Shown piece by piece: positions 17,532-25,786 of a stretch of 64,000 nucleotides of DNA. The stretch covers positions 3,906,001-3,970,000 of the forward strand of contig NZ_CP119520.1 in assembly GCF_029223865.1 (NCBI RefSeq). The letters are read 5' to 3'. The notes under the pieces were generated by a model that saw only the letters and a list, made by a program, of their open reading frames with translations, was not told the DNA's origin and did not search any database. This DNA comes from Telluria mixta. Its GTDB lineage: Bacteria > Pseudomonadota > Gammaproteobacteria > Burkholderiales > Burkholderiaceae_D. Numbering within the stretch: the stretch's first letter is position 1; each line of letters opens with the position of its first letter. The position numbers and the translations under genes are program-made.

Positions 17532-19595
17532 TTGACCGACCATCTTCCCTTGTCTGAAGCCGACATCGACGCCGGCCCCGACGCCGCGCCCTCCGAACCT
17601 GCCGGCAAGTACGACGCCGAAGTCGACCGCATCTTCGGCGCCGGCGGTCCGCTCGCGCCCGCCGTCGGCACGTTCAAGCCGCGCCAGTCGCAGACCGAGA
17701 TGGCGAAGGCGATCGCACACGCCATCAGCGAGCAGGGCACGCTGATCGCCGAGGCCGGCACAGGCACGGGCAAGACCTTCGCCTACCTCGTTCCCGCGCT
17801 GCTGTGGGGCGGCAAGACGATCATCTCGACCGGTACCAAGAACCTGCAGGACCAGCTGTTCTCGCGCGACATCCCGACCGTGCGCGCCGCGTTGCGCGCC
17901 CCGGTCTCGGTGGCGCTGCTGAAGGGCCGTTCGAACTACCTTTGCCACTACCACCTGGAACGCACGCTGTCGAACGGCCGCCTGACGTCGCGCGACGACG
18001 TGGGCCATCTGCGCGAGATCTCGCGCTTCATCAAGATGAGCCAGTCGGGCGACAAGGCCGAGTTGACCAAGGTCCCGGAAACGGCGTCCGTGTGGAACCT
18101 CGTGACGTCCACGCGCGAGAACTGCGTCGGCCAGGAATGCCAGTACTACCAGGACTGCTTCGTGATGAAGGCGCGCCGCGAAGCGCAGCAGGCGGATGTC
18201 GTCGTCGTCAACCACCACCTGTTCTTCGCCGACGTGGCACTGAAGGAAGGCGGCATGGCCGAACTGCTGCCATCCGCGAACACGATCATCTTCGACGAGG
18301 CGCACCAGCTGCCGGAAGTGGCGACCCTGTTCTTCGGCACGACCGTGTCGACGGGCCAGGTGCTGGAGCTGTGCCGCGACGTGCTGGCCGAAGGCCTCGC
18401 GCATGCGCGCGGCGGCGTGGACTGGGCGAAGGTCGTGACCGTCGTCGAGAAGGCGGCGCGCGACCTGCGCCTGACGTTCCCGGAAGGCGGCACGCGTTTG
18501 TCGCTGCCGCAGATTCCGCCCAGTTCGGAATTCTTCCCGGCGCTGGAAAAACTGAAGGAAGAACTGGAAGGCCTGATCGACGTGCTGGAGGCCCAGGCCG
18601 AGCGCGCCGAGACGATCGAGCAGTGCCGCGTGCGCGCCGTCGAGCTGCTGGAGCAGTACAAGGCGTGGAAGTCCGAGCCGAAAAAGGGGAAGGAAGTCGA
18701 GGGTGATGACGCCGTGCTGTGGGTCGAGGCGTTTTCCTCGTCGCTGCAGCTGCACAAGACGCCATTGTCGATCGCGCCGATCTTCGCGGGCCAACGCGCG
18801 GGAACGCCGCGCAGCTGGATTTTTACTTCCGCGACGCTGGCGGTAAAAAACGACTTCAAGCATTTCAGTGCCCAGCTGGGCATGACGGGCGAACCGGCCC
18901 AGAGCTGGCCCAGCCCGTTCAACTACCAGGACCAGGGGCTGCTGTACGTGCCGACCGGCCTGCCGGAACCGAACACGTTCGGCTACACGGACGCCGTCGT
19001 CGACATGGCGCTGCCCGTGATCGAGGCCGCGGGTGGCCGCTGCTTCTTCCTGTGCACGACGATCCGCGCCGTCAACCGCGTGGCCGAACGCCTGCGCGAG
19101 GAATTCGCCGCGCGCGGCCTCGACTTCCCGCTGTTCGTGCAGGGCGAACGGGGCCGCACGGAATTGCTGGATTCCTTCCGCAACGCGGGCAATGCCGTGC
19201 TCGTGGGCAGCCAGAGTTTCTGGGAAGGCGTCGACGTGCGCGGCGAGGCGCTGTCGCTCGTCATCATCGACAAGCTGCCGTTCGCGCCGCCCGACGACCC
19301 GGTGCTGGCCGCGCGCATCGAAGTGATGGAAAAGAAGGGCATGAACGGCTTCGTCCACCACACGCTGCCGGAAGCCATCATCAACCTGAAGCAGGGCGCC
19401 GGGCGCCTGATCCGCGACGTCGAGGATCGGGGCGTGCTGATGCTGTGCGATCCGCGGGTGATCAGCAAGCCGTATGGGCGGCGTATCTGGCAGAGTTTGC
19501 CGCCGTTCAGGCGGACGCGGGTGCAGGCGGATGTGATCGAGTTCTTTGCGACTTCGAATACGCCGCGGGGTGGAGATTCGGGGTCAGAGCCCTAA
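17532..19595 (+). CDS. dinG: DinG/YoaA-type ATP-dependent DNA helicase
   Basis: This is a superfamily 2, XPD-like helicase of 687 residues. It has Walker A EAGTGTGKT near residue 76, the Walker B box FDEAHQLPE, and a four-cysteine Fe-S region (LCHYHL, then CVGQECQYYQDC) followed by VVVVNHHLF. The helicase C-terminal motifs include VGSQSFWEGVDVRGEAL and QGAGRLIRD. Such enzymes unwind forked DNA, R-loops or G-quadruplexes during repair. The start appears to be TTG with no clear Shine-Dalgarno. The last codons (GSEP) are part of an inverted repeat that extends past the stop, suggesting that a repeat insertion replaced the natural C-terminus. Confidence 0.93.
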   Translation: MTDHLPLSEADIDAGPDAAPSEPAGKYDAEVDRIFGAGGPLAPAVGTFKPRQSQTEMAKAIAHAISEQGTLIAEAGTGTGKTFAYLVPALLWGGKTIISTGTKNLQDQLFSRDIPTVRAALRAPVSVALLKGRSNYLCHYHLERTLSNGRLTSRDDVGHLREISRFIKMSQSGDKAELTKVPETASVWNLVTSTRENCVGQECQYYQDCFVMKARREAQQADVVVVNHHLFFADVALKEGGMAELLPSANTIIFDEAHQLPEVATLFFGTTVSTGQVLELCRDVLAEGLAHARGGVDWAKVVTVVEKAARDLRLTFPEGGTRLSLPQIPPSSEFFPALEKLKEELEGLIDVLEAQAERAETIEQCRVRAVELLEQYKAWKSEPKKGKEVEGDDAVLWVEAFSSSLQLHKTPLSIAPIFAGQRAGTPRSWIFTSATLAVKNDFKHFSAQLGMTGEPAQSWPSPFNYQDQGLLYVPTGLPEPNTFGYTDAVVDMALPVIEAAGGRCFFLCTTIRAVNRVAERLREEFAARGLDFPLFVQGERGRTELLDSFRNAGNAVLVGSQSFWEGVDVRGEALSLVIIDKLPFAPPDDPVLAARIEVMEKKGMNGFVHHTLPEAIINLKQGAGRLIRDVEDRGVLMLCDPRVISKPYGRRIWQSLPPFRRTRVQADVIEFFATSNTPRGGDSGSEP

Positions 19596-19620
19596 AAAAG
19601 CAAATTCGGGCTCTGACCCC
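19580..19620. repeat. GGGGTCAGAGCCC inverted repeat overlapping the end of dinG
   Basis: Perfect 13-bp arms (GGGGTCAGAGCCC and GGGCTCTGACCCC) flank a 15-base A-rich loop. The left arm encodes the final residues of dinG and the stop codon sits in the loop. The same core appears as a single arm at 32607-32619. It could act as a terminator but lacks a U-run; the recurrence suggests a mobile REP-like element. Confidence 0.75.
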
Positions 19621-19712
19621 CGGCTTCGTTAATCGTTCCGTGTCCGCTTGCCGGCTTCGTTAATCGTTCCGTGTCCGCTTGCCGGCTTCGTTAGCCGCTG
19701 CGTGTCTGCTTC
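19620..19712. repeat. 31-bp tandem repeat, three copies
   Basis: The unit starts CCGGCTTCGTTAATCGTTCC and continues GTGTCCGCTTG. Copies at 19620-19650 and 19651-19681 are identical; the third (19682-19712) is diverged. It directly abuts the dinG inverted repeat and precedes the TIR module. No gene is seen between 19596 and 19854. Confidence 0.85.
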
Positions 19713-19854
19713 GCTTCGTTTTACGCTACCTTTTGGCTTGTATCCCGGTACGCTGCGCGTCCCGGGCTATCGCTTGTGCTCCCACAACATGCAGGATGGG
19801 TGACTTGTTTAGAGTCTCACAGGCCCGGCCGGTGGCAGACTACAAGGGGGAGCA

Positions 19855-20463
19855 ATGGCGATACGTTATGGCTGCTTTTTCAGCTATGCCCATGGGCGGC
19901 ACGAGCTGATGCAGCGCTTCAAGGCCACGCTGGCCGATGCACTGCGCTGTTACCTCGAACCGTATTTCGACAACGAAGACGAACTGTTCATCGACACCGA
20001 ACAACTCGGCGGCGGTGACGACCTCGACCGCAAGATCGCCCGCGCGCTGTGCGAAAGCGCGTGCATGGTCCTGATCTACACGCCCAAATACGAGGCCCAT
20101 CCCTACACCCGGCGCGAGTACGCCGCCATGCGCCTGATCGAGGCCGAGCGCAGCACGTGGTACACGCTGCCCAGCCAGCTGATCATTCCCGTCATCATGA
20201 CGCAGCACCCCGTCAGCCTGCCCCCGCAGATCAGCGAATCCACGTTCTACGTCGACTTCTCGCGCTTCACGATGGCCACGGCCGACCTGAAGTCGAACCC
20301 CGATTTCCTGCCGGACATCGACAAGATGGTCCGGCGCATCGTCACGCATTACCAATATCAGAAAAAAACCATGCCGCCGGCGCATGACTGCAACCAATTC
20401 GAGCTTCCCGCTGTCCCACCCGCATGGCGTGAGTTACCGGATCCAACCTTCCCCAAAAAATGA
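19855..20463 (+). CDS. TIR-domain protein
   Basis: The 202-residue protein is mostly one TIR domain (residues 3-150). It has strand A and box 1 (CFFSYAHG), a BB-loop region (FIDTEQLGGGDDLDRKI), strand C (ACMVLIYTPKYE) and a following helix with Glu88 (YTRREYAAM), where the catalytic glutamate of NADase TIRs sits. A tail of about 50 residues follows. Bacterial TIR proteins cleave NAD+ or make signalling nucleotides, often in anti-phage defence; activity here is inferred. There is no signal peptide or membrane segment. AGGGGGAG precedes the ATG. The partner gene starts 8 bases after the stop, so the two form a tight operon. Confidence 0.82.
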   Translation: MAIRYGCFFSYAHGRHELMQRFKATLADALRCYLEPYFDNEDELFIDTEQLGGGDDLDRKIARALCESACMVLIYTPKYEAHPYTRREYAAMRLIEAERSTWYTLPSQLIIPVIMTQHPVSLPPQISESTFYVDFSRFTMATADLKSNPDFLPDIDKMVRRIVTHYQYQKKTMPPAHDCNQFELPAVPPAWRELPDPTFPKK

Positions 20464-20471
20464 GGAGCCTT

Positions 20472-21983
20472 ATGGAAACCAACCGCATCACCGCAGTACC
20501 GGCCGGAAAGGCCGGCGAGGTGACGACGTTCTACTCCTACGACAGCGCACCCGTGCGCAGCCTTGCGCTGGCCCATGCCGGCCGGCTGCTTGCCGGGCGG
20601 GCGCATGCGAAGACACCGGTGCTGATGATCGACTGGGACCTGGAAGCCCCCGGCCTGCATCACTATTTTTCCCGCGCAGACGAGGGCCCGGACGCCAGCG
20701 GCCTGCTCGAATTGTTCGAGAGTTGTCGTGATCAATTGCACGGCAATACGTCGAACGACGACGCCGAGGCGCTGGCCGCGCGCGTGCTCGATACGCTGGA
20801 CTGGGACGACTTCATCGTCCGCGTCGACGACACCTGCCCGCTGTACCTGATGCGCGCCGGCCGCTTCGACGACAGCTATGGCGAGCGCGTCGACCGGCTC
20901 GACTGGGACGCGCTGTTCTGCGCCTGTCCGGCCCTGTTCCGCACGTTCGCGGCGAGGGTGGCACGGCGCTTCGCCCACGTGCTGATCGATTGCCGCAGCG
21001 GACGCTCGGCGGCGGCCAGCGTCTGCACGGCGCTGTTGCCGGACAAGATCGTCGGCGTGTTCACGCCCGATGCGCGCAGCCTGGACGGCCTGCAGGGCGT
21101 CGTCGGTCGCGCGCTCGATTACCGCTGCAGCCACGAGGACGAGCAGCGCCCGCTGCTCGTCTATCCGCTGCCCTGTCCGGTCGACGGGACGGGCGAAGGG
21201 CGGCTGCGCTGGCGCTTCGGCGACGCGCCACGGAGCCAGTCCGGCTACCAGGTCCGACTGGAACAGATGTTGGCCGAGTGCTACGGCCTGTCCAGCGTCA
21301 TGCTCGACAGTTACCTCGACGAAGTACAGCTGCCCCAGGCGGCCGTGAGCGGCATGGTGCCTGCCGGCGGCCGGGCCCAGGCGGGCGAGCACGACCGGCT
21401 CGGGCCCCAGCGCGCCGTCGAGGCGCTGCTCGAATGGCTCGAACCCGGCCATTTCCCGTGGCGCCCGCTGCCCGAGGTGCGGCTCGTGCAGGCCGTCGAA
21501 TCCCTGCGCGAACGGGCCGCCGATCCGCAGGCGCCGAGCCTCGTGCGCGAACTGGCCCGGCTGGCGCAATTGTATTTAGGACAACAAAGCGAGCTGGAGG
21601 CCGCGCGCCGCATCGAACAGCACGTGATCGCGCTGGAGCAGGGCCTGCACGCGATGGAGGAGGGCAAGCGGGGGCATGGTTCGCCGCGCCGCCCCGGCGA
21701 ACCGTCGCCGGACGCGCTGGACGACAAGCTGTCGCGCCTGCAGGAACTGATCGACAGCCGCAGCCCCCGCGAGGCGCGCGCGCTGGCGGACAGCCTGCGC
21801 TCGACGATCCTGCGGCCGAGTGTGGCGCATCCGCTACGACGGCGCGGCGCGGCGATGATCAAGCAGGTGTACCTGCAGGAAGGCGACAAGGACGCGCTGC
21901 TGGCCTTTACCCTGGACGAGGTCTCGTCCCTCGAAGGCGCCCTGATCCAGGCGGCGGAAGGGCGTCCGCTGGTGACCGGCTGA
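20472..21983 (+). CDS. MinD/ParA-like KGGVGR-variant protein with degenerate P-loop
   Basis: The 503-residue protein resembles the family with N-terminus FYSYKGGVGRT...VLLVDWDLEAPGLH. Here FYSY (20-23) is followed by DSAPVRS instead of KGGVGRT, so the Lys and Gly residues of the deviant Walker A are lost. MIDWDLEAPGLHHYF (52-66) is fully kept. The middle region keeps other features (RRFAHVLIDCRSGRS). The C-terminal 200 residues are helical with a Pro-Arg-rich hinge and could form an interaction platform. GAGGAG gives the start at 20472; an ATG at 20460 overlapping the TIR stop is an alternative. I infer a regulator of the TIR protein, probably unable to hydrolyse ATP. Confidence 0.7.
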   Translation: METNRITAVPAGKAGEVTTFYSYDSAPVRSLALAHAGRLLAGRAHAKTPVLMIDWDLEAPGLHHYFSRADEGPDASGLLELFESCRDQLHGNTSNDDAEALAARVLDTLDWDDFIVRVDDTCPLYLMRAGRFDDSYGERVDRLDWDALFCACPALFRTFAARVARRFAHVLIDCRSGRSAAASVCTALLPDKIVGVFTPDARSLDGLQGVVGRALDYRCSHEDEQRPLLVYPLPCPVDGTGEGRLRWRFGDAPRSQSGYQVRLEQMLAECYGLSSVMLDSYLDEVQLPQAAVSGMVPAGGRAQAGEHDRLGPQRAVEALLEWLEPGHFPWRPLPEVRLVQAVESLRERAADPQAPSLVRELARLAQLYLGQQSELEAARRIEQHVIALEQGLHAMEEGKRGHGSPRRPGEPSPDALDDKLSRLQELIDSRSPREARALADSLRSTILRPSVAHPLRRRGAAMIKQVYLQEGDKDALLAFTLDEVSSLEGALIQAAEGRPLVTG

Positions 21984-22065
21984 GGCCGCGCCGGGAGGGG
22001 GCGAGGGGCAATAAATGTGACGTCCGATTGGTCGATCTCGCCGTTGCTTCAGGTAAAATCGCGGC

Positions 22066-22803
22066 ATGCGTATCCTAATCAGTAACGACGACGGCTATCT
22101 CGCCCCCGGCATCAACGCCCTGGCCGAAGCGCTCTCGACAGTCGCCGACATCGTGGTGGTCGCGCCCGACAGCAATCGCTCGGGCGCGTCCAATTCGTTG
22201 TCGCTGGACCGTCCGCTGTCGGTGTCGAAGGCTGCCAACGGGTTTTATTTTGTCAACGGCACTCCCACCGACTGCGTGCACATCGCGTTGACGGGGATGC
22301 TCGACGCACGCCCGGACCTGGTCGTCTCCGGCATCAACAACGGCCAGAACATGGGCGACGACACGCTGTACTCCGGCACGGTGGCGGCGGCGACGGAAGC
22401 CTATCTGTTCGGTATCCCGGCGATCGCCTTTTCCCAGGTCCATGGCGGCTGGGCGGAGGTGGAATCGGCCGCGCGGGTGGCGCGCGACATCGTGCTGCGC
22501 CGCTTCGAGATGCTCGAGTCGCCGTTTTTGCTGAACGTAAATATCCCAAACCTGCCGTACGAGCAGATCGGGCCGCTCGTGCCGACCCGCCTGGGCCGGC
22601 GCCACCAGTCCGAGCCCGTCATCCGCGGCCAGGATCCGCGCGGGCGCGAGATCTTCTGGATCGGCGCGCCGGGCGCGTGCCGCGACGCGGGCGAGGGCAC
22701 GGATTTCCATGCGACGAGCAAGGGCTGCGTGTCGGTGACGCCGCTGCAGGTCGACCTCACGCACCGCGACCAGCTGGACCTGCTGCGGCGAGGGTTGGGA
22801 TGA
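22066..22803 (+). CDS. surE: 5'/3'-nucleotidase SurE
   Basis: SurE is a metal-dependent nucleoside monophosphatase linked to stationary-phase survival. The 245-residue protein has the family N-terminus [16 protein letters not shown] with the metal-binding ND-D pair, then [24 protein letters not shown] and [24 protein letters not shown]. Its stop overlaps the pcm start (ATGA). It heads the surE-pcm-nlpD-rpoS cluster found across proteobacteria. Confidence 0.97.
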   Translation: MRILISNDDGYLAPGINALAEALSTVADIVVVAPDSNRSGASNSLSLDRPLSVSKAANGFYFVNGTPTDCVHIALTGMLDARPDLVVSGINNGQNMGDDTLYSGTVAAATEAYLFGIPAIAFSQVHGGWAEVESAARVARDIVLRRFEMLESPFLLNVNIPNLPYEQIGPLVPTRLGRRHQSEPVIRGQDPRGREIFWIGAPGACRDAGEGTDFHATSKGCVSVTPLQVDLTHRDQLDLLRRGLG

Positions 22804-23654
22804 GCGAAAAGCGCAGCCAGTTTCCTCTGCCGCTCTCGTCCGTGACGGGCGGCAGCACCCGAAAGCCCGCTGCGCCGGCGCCGGTCGCCACGCCGCAGAC
22901 GGCGACCCAGAACGCGCGCCAGAACAGCCAGACGCAGCCGCGCGGCGGCCCGGCGCCCGGCGTGCCGGGACCAACCAAGCCGGCCCAGCCGCAGCAGACC
23001 GTCGTGCGGTCCGACCTGGCGGCCACGGAAGCGCCACGCCGCGCGATGGCGGCCCGGGCCGCGCGCCAGGGCGTCAAGGATGCGCAGGTGCTGGCCGCGC
23101 TGGAAATCGTGCCGCGCCATATGTTCGTCGAGCCGGGCATGCTGGCCCAGGCCTACGTCGACATCTCGCTGCCGATCGGCCACAACCAGACGATTTCGCA
23201 GCCGTACATCGTCGCGCGCATGATCGAGTTGCTCAAGGGTAGTAACCAACCGCTGCGCCGCGTGCTCGAGATCGGCACGGGGTGCGGCTACCAGGCGGCC
23301 GTGCTGTCGTGCGTGGCGCAGGAGGTGTATTCCATCGAGCGCATCAAGCCGCTGCATGAGCTGGCGAAGGCCAATCTGCGCCCGTTGCGTATCGCCAATC
23401 TGCGCTTGCAGTACGGAGATGGTATGCTAGGGCTCCCGCAGGTGGCCCCGTTCGACGGCATCATCCTGGCGGCGGCCGGTCTCGAGGTGCCGCGTGCACT
23501 GCTCGAGCAGATGGCCATTGGCGCCCACCTGGTGGCGCCCGTCGGTGCTCAGGTCCAGCACCTGCAGCGCATTACCCGTAAAGGCAAGGCGGAATGGACC
23601 AGCGAAACGCTGGAAGCCTGCCATTTTGTCCCGCTGCGGCCAGGCATCGCTTGA
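22800..23654 (+). CDS. pcm: Protein-L-isoaspartate O-methyltransferase
   Basis: Pcm repairs isoaspartyl residues by SAM-dependent methylation. The 284-residue protein has the catalytic domain from about residue 80 ([16 protein letters not shown], then [16 protein letters not shown]) and the SAM-binding motif [13 protein letters not shown]. Before it lies a low-complexity Pro/Gln/Ala-rich extension of some 70 residues that is absent from the roughly 210-residue E. coli enzyme. The start at 22800 overlaps the surE stop; an upstream in-frame ATG lies inside surE and is ignored. Confidence 0.95.
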   Translation: MSEKRSQFPLPLSSVTGGSTRKPAAPAPVATPQTATQNARQNSQTQPRGGPAPGVPGPTKPAQPQQTVVRSDLAATEAPRRAMAARAARQGVKDAQVLAALEIVPRHMFVEPGMLAQAYVDISLPIGHNQTISQPYIVARMIELLKGSNQPLRRVLEIGTGCGYQAAVLSCVAQEVYSIERIKPLHELAKANLRPLRIANLRLQYGDGMLGLPQVAPFDGIILAAAGLEVPRALLEQMAIGAHLVAPVGAQVQHLQRITRKGKAEWTSETLEACHFVPLRPGIA

Positions 23655-23686
23655 ATGCCAGTTGTTGTAAAAGAATTATAGAGAGA

Positions 23687-24595
23687 ATGAAACTTACGCC
23701 CCGCTTAGCCCTGTTGACCCTCAGTCTCGGCATCCTGTCCGCCTGCAGCACCGAGACCCGCGTAGCCCCCGTGATCGACCGTCCGGCGCCGACCGCATCC
23801 ACGTTCCGTCCCCGTCCGCAACCGGCGCCGGCCGTCGAGGAGACGAAGCCCGACGCGCGCGGCACCTACACCGTGCGCCGCGGCGACACGCTGCTGCGCA
23901 TCGCCCTCGACCACGGCCAGAACTACCGCGATCTCGTCGCGTGGAACAATCTGTCCGATCCGGACGACATCAAGGTCGGGCAAGTGCTGAAAGTGGCGCC
24001 GTCCGAGCGGAACGGCAACGGCAACGGCAATGCCGTCGTGACGTCGCCGATCGCGATGCCGGGCGCCGAGAAGGCGCCGGCCGTGCCGAAGAAGACCGAG
24101 CCGAGCGGTGCCAAGAAGCCGTACACGGAATCGAACCTGGCGAGCGCGAAGGAAGACAATCCGAAGGCGGAAAAAGTGATCGCGGCAGGCGTGACCCCGG
24201 GCACCACCGTCACCGCGAACGACGACGAGAAACTGAGCTGGATGTGGCCGTCCGACGGCAAGATCGTCGCCACGTTCGACGAAGGCAAGAACAAGGGCAT
24301 CGACATCGCCGGCAAGATGGGCCAGCAAGTCATGGCCGCGGGTTCCGGTAAGGTGATGTATGCCGGCAGCGGCATTCGCGGATATGGTAATCTCGTGATT
24401 GTTAAGCACAGCAACAGCCTGTTGTCGGCATATGCGCACAACCGCACCATCCTGGTGAAGGAAGGTCAGAACGTGACCAAGGGCCAGGCCATCGCGGAGA
24501 TGGGTGATTCCGATGCCGACACGGTCAAACTGCATTTCGAGATACGCCAGCAGGGCAAGCCGGTCGACCCGGCCAAGTTCCTGCCCAGTCGCTAG
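23687..24595 (+). CDS. nlpD: NlpD lipoprotein, LysM plus degenerate M23 domain
   Basis: NlpD activates the amidase AmiC during septum splitting. The 302-residue protein has a lipobox (LSAC), a LysM domain near residues 63-107 (GTYTVRRGDTLLRIALDHGQNY) and a C-terminal LytM/M23 domain. The zinc ligands are lost: the first His is replaced in KNKGIDIAG, and the HxH motif reads KLHFEIR. This matches the non-catalytic activator role known for NlpD. The start at 23687 is chosen for the signal peptide; the upstream in-frame ATG lies within pcm. In many proteobacteria the main rpoS promoter lies within nlpD. Confidence 0.95.
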   Translation: MKLTPRLALLTLSLGILSACSTETRVAPVIDRPAPTASTFRPRPQPAPAVEETKPDARGTYTVRRGDTLLRIALDHGQNYRDLVAWNNLSDPDDIKVGQVLKVAPSERNGNGNGNAVVTSPIAMPGAEKAPAVPKKTEPSGAKKPYTESNLASAKEDNPKAEKVIAAGVTPGTTVTANDDEKLSWMWPSDGKIVATFDEGKNKGIDIAGKMGQQVMAAGSGKVMYAGSGIRGYGNLVIVKHSNSLLSAYAHNRTILVKEGQNVTKGQAIAEMGDSDADTVKLHFEIRQQGKPVDPAKFLPSR

Positions 24596-24604
24596 AGAGA
24601 GCCG

Positions 24605-25618
24605 ATGACCTTGCCCCCCGACCCGCTGGACCACGACACGCCGGAAGACAATCCGGATGAACCGCTGGACGACGGCGAGTTCGGGGTGGATGGCGCCGAC
24701 CGCGCCGAGATGCTGCCGGACGGCGGCACACCGGCCGTCGTCGACACCGTCGACGAACTGAAAAGCGTCCTGCAGGCCGAGCTGTCGACGGACACCACCC
24801 AGCACTACCTGAACCGCATCGGCGCCAAGCCGCTGCTCACCGCCGAGCAGGAAGCGCACTACGCGACCCTCGCCAAGGCGGGCGACTTCAACGCCCGCCA
24901 GAAGATGATCGAGCATAACCTGCGGCTCGTCGTCTCCATCGCCAAGCACTACATCAACCGCGGCGTCGTGCTGCTCGACCTCATCGAGGAGGGCAACATC
25001 GGCCTGATGCGCGCGATCGACAAGTTCGAGCCGGAGCGCGGCTTCCGCTTTTCCACGTACGCGACGTGGTGGATCCGCCAAAGCATCGAGCGCGCGATCA
25101 TGAACCAGGCCCGCACCGTGCGCCTGCCCGTGCACATGGTGCGCGAACTGAACCAGGTGCTCCGTGCGAAATACCACCTCGAAGCCCAGCACCACGACGG
25201 CAAGGAAGCGAGCGCGGAAGACATCGCCAGCCTCGTCGGCCGGCCCGTGGAAGAAGTGCAGGACATCCTCGCGCTGTCCGAGCACGCGACGTCGCTCGAC
25301 GCGCCGCTCGACAACGATCCGCAGAGCAGCCTGATGGACATGCTGCCGGACGAGGGCGACGTCAGCCCGGACGCCCACGCCGAACAGCACGAGATGACGG
25401 TGCTCGTGCGCGACTGGCTGCAGAAGCTGCCGGACAAGCAGCGCGTCGTCGTGATGCGCCGCTTCGGCCTCGACAACGACGACCCGGCCACGCTGGAAAC
25501 GCTGGCCGAGGAGATGGGCGTGACGCGCGAACGCGTGCGCCAGATCCAGCAGGAAGCTCTCGTCAAACTGAAACGGGCGATGGCCGCCCGTGGCGTCGTC
25601 CGCGATTCCTTGCTATGA
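24605..25618 (+). CDS. rpoS: RNA polymerase sigma factor RpoS
   Basis: RpoS directs the general stress and stationary-phase response. The 337-residue protein has an acidic N-terminus, region 1.2/2 ([58 protein letters not shown]), region 3 ([15 protein letters not shown]) and region 4 with a helix-turn-helix ([19 protein letters not shown]). It lies 9 bases after nlpD. An interspersed repeat lies just downstream. Confidence 0.97.
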   Translation: MTLPPDPLDHDTPEDNPDEPLDDGEFGVDGADRAEMLPDGGTPAVVDTVDELKSVLQAELSTDTTQHYLNRIGAKPLLTAEQEAHYATLAKAGDFNARQKMIEHNLRLVVSIAKHYINRGVVLLDLIEEGNIGLMRAIDKFEPERGFRFSTYATWWIRQSIERAIMNQARTVRLPVHMVRELNQVLRAKYHLEAQHHDGKEASAEDIASLVGRPVEEVQDILALSEHATSLDAPLDNDPQSSLMDMLPDEGDVSPDAHAEQHEMTVLVRDWLQKLPDKQRVVVMRRFGLDNDDPATLETLAEEMGVTRERVRQIQQEALVKLKRAMAARGVVRDSLL

Positions 25619-25645
25619 TGCCCGGCTGGCCGGCATCGGCCGCAA

Positions 25646-25760
25646 GTCGTCATTCCCGCGCACGCGGGAATCCATACTGAGCAACCGCAGTCGACCCGCA
25701 GGCACCCCGGCTCCGTGATCTTCAGCATGGGTCCCCGTTTTCACGGGGACGACGTTGTTT
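25646..25760. repeat. REP-doublet-like interspersed inverted repeat, copy 2
   Basis: The layout matches copy 1 at 12847-12957: a left hairpin containing ATTCCCGCGCACGCGGGAAT and a right hairpin containing GTCCCCGTTTTCACGGGGAC, followed by GACGTTG. Between them lie about 50 bp unlike copy 1. The repeat fills the rpoS-rlmD gap and reads into an in-frame upstream extension of rlmD that should not be taken as coding. Confidence 0.75.
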
Positions 25761-25786
25761 GGTTGCGCGATCAGCTCTCTATTCCC

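Noticed and set aside
19620..19712. 31-bp repeats considered as a small CRISPR array
   Set aside because: Copies are directly joined with no spacers and no cas gene is near.
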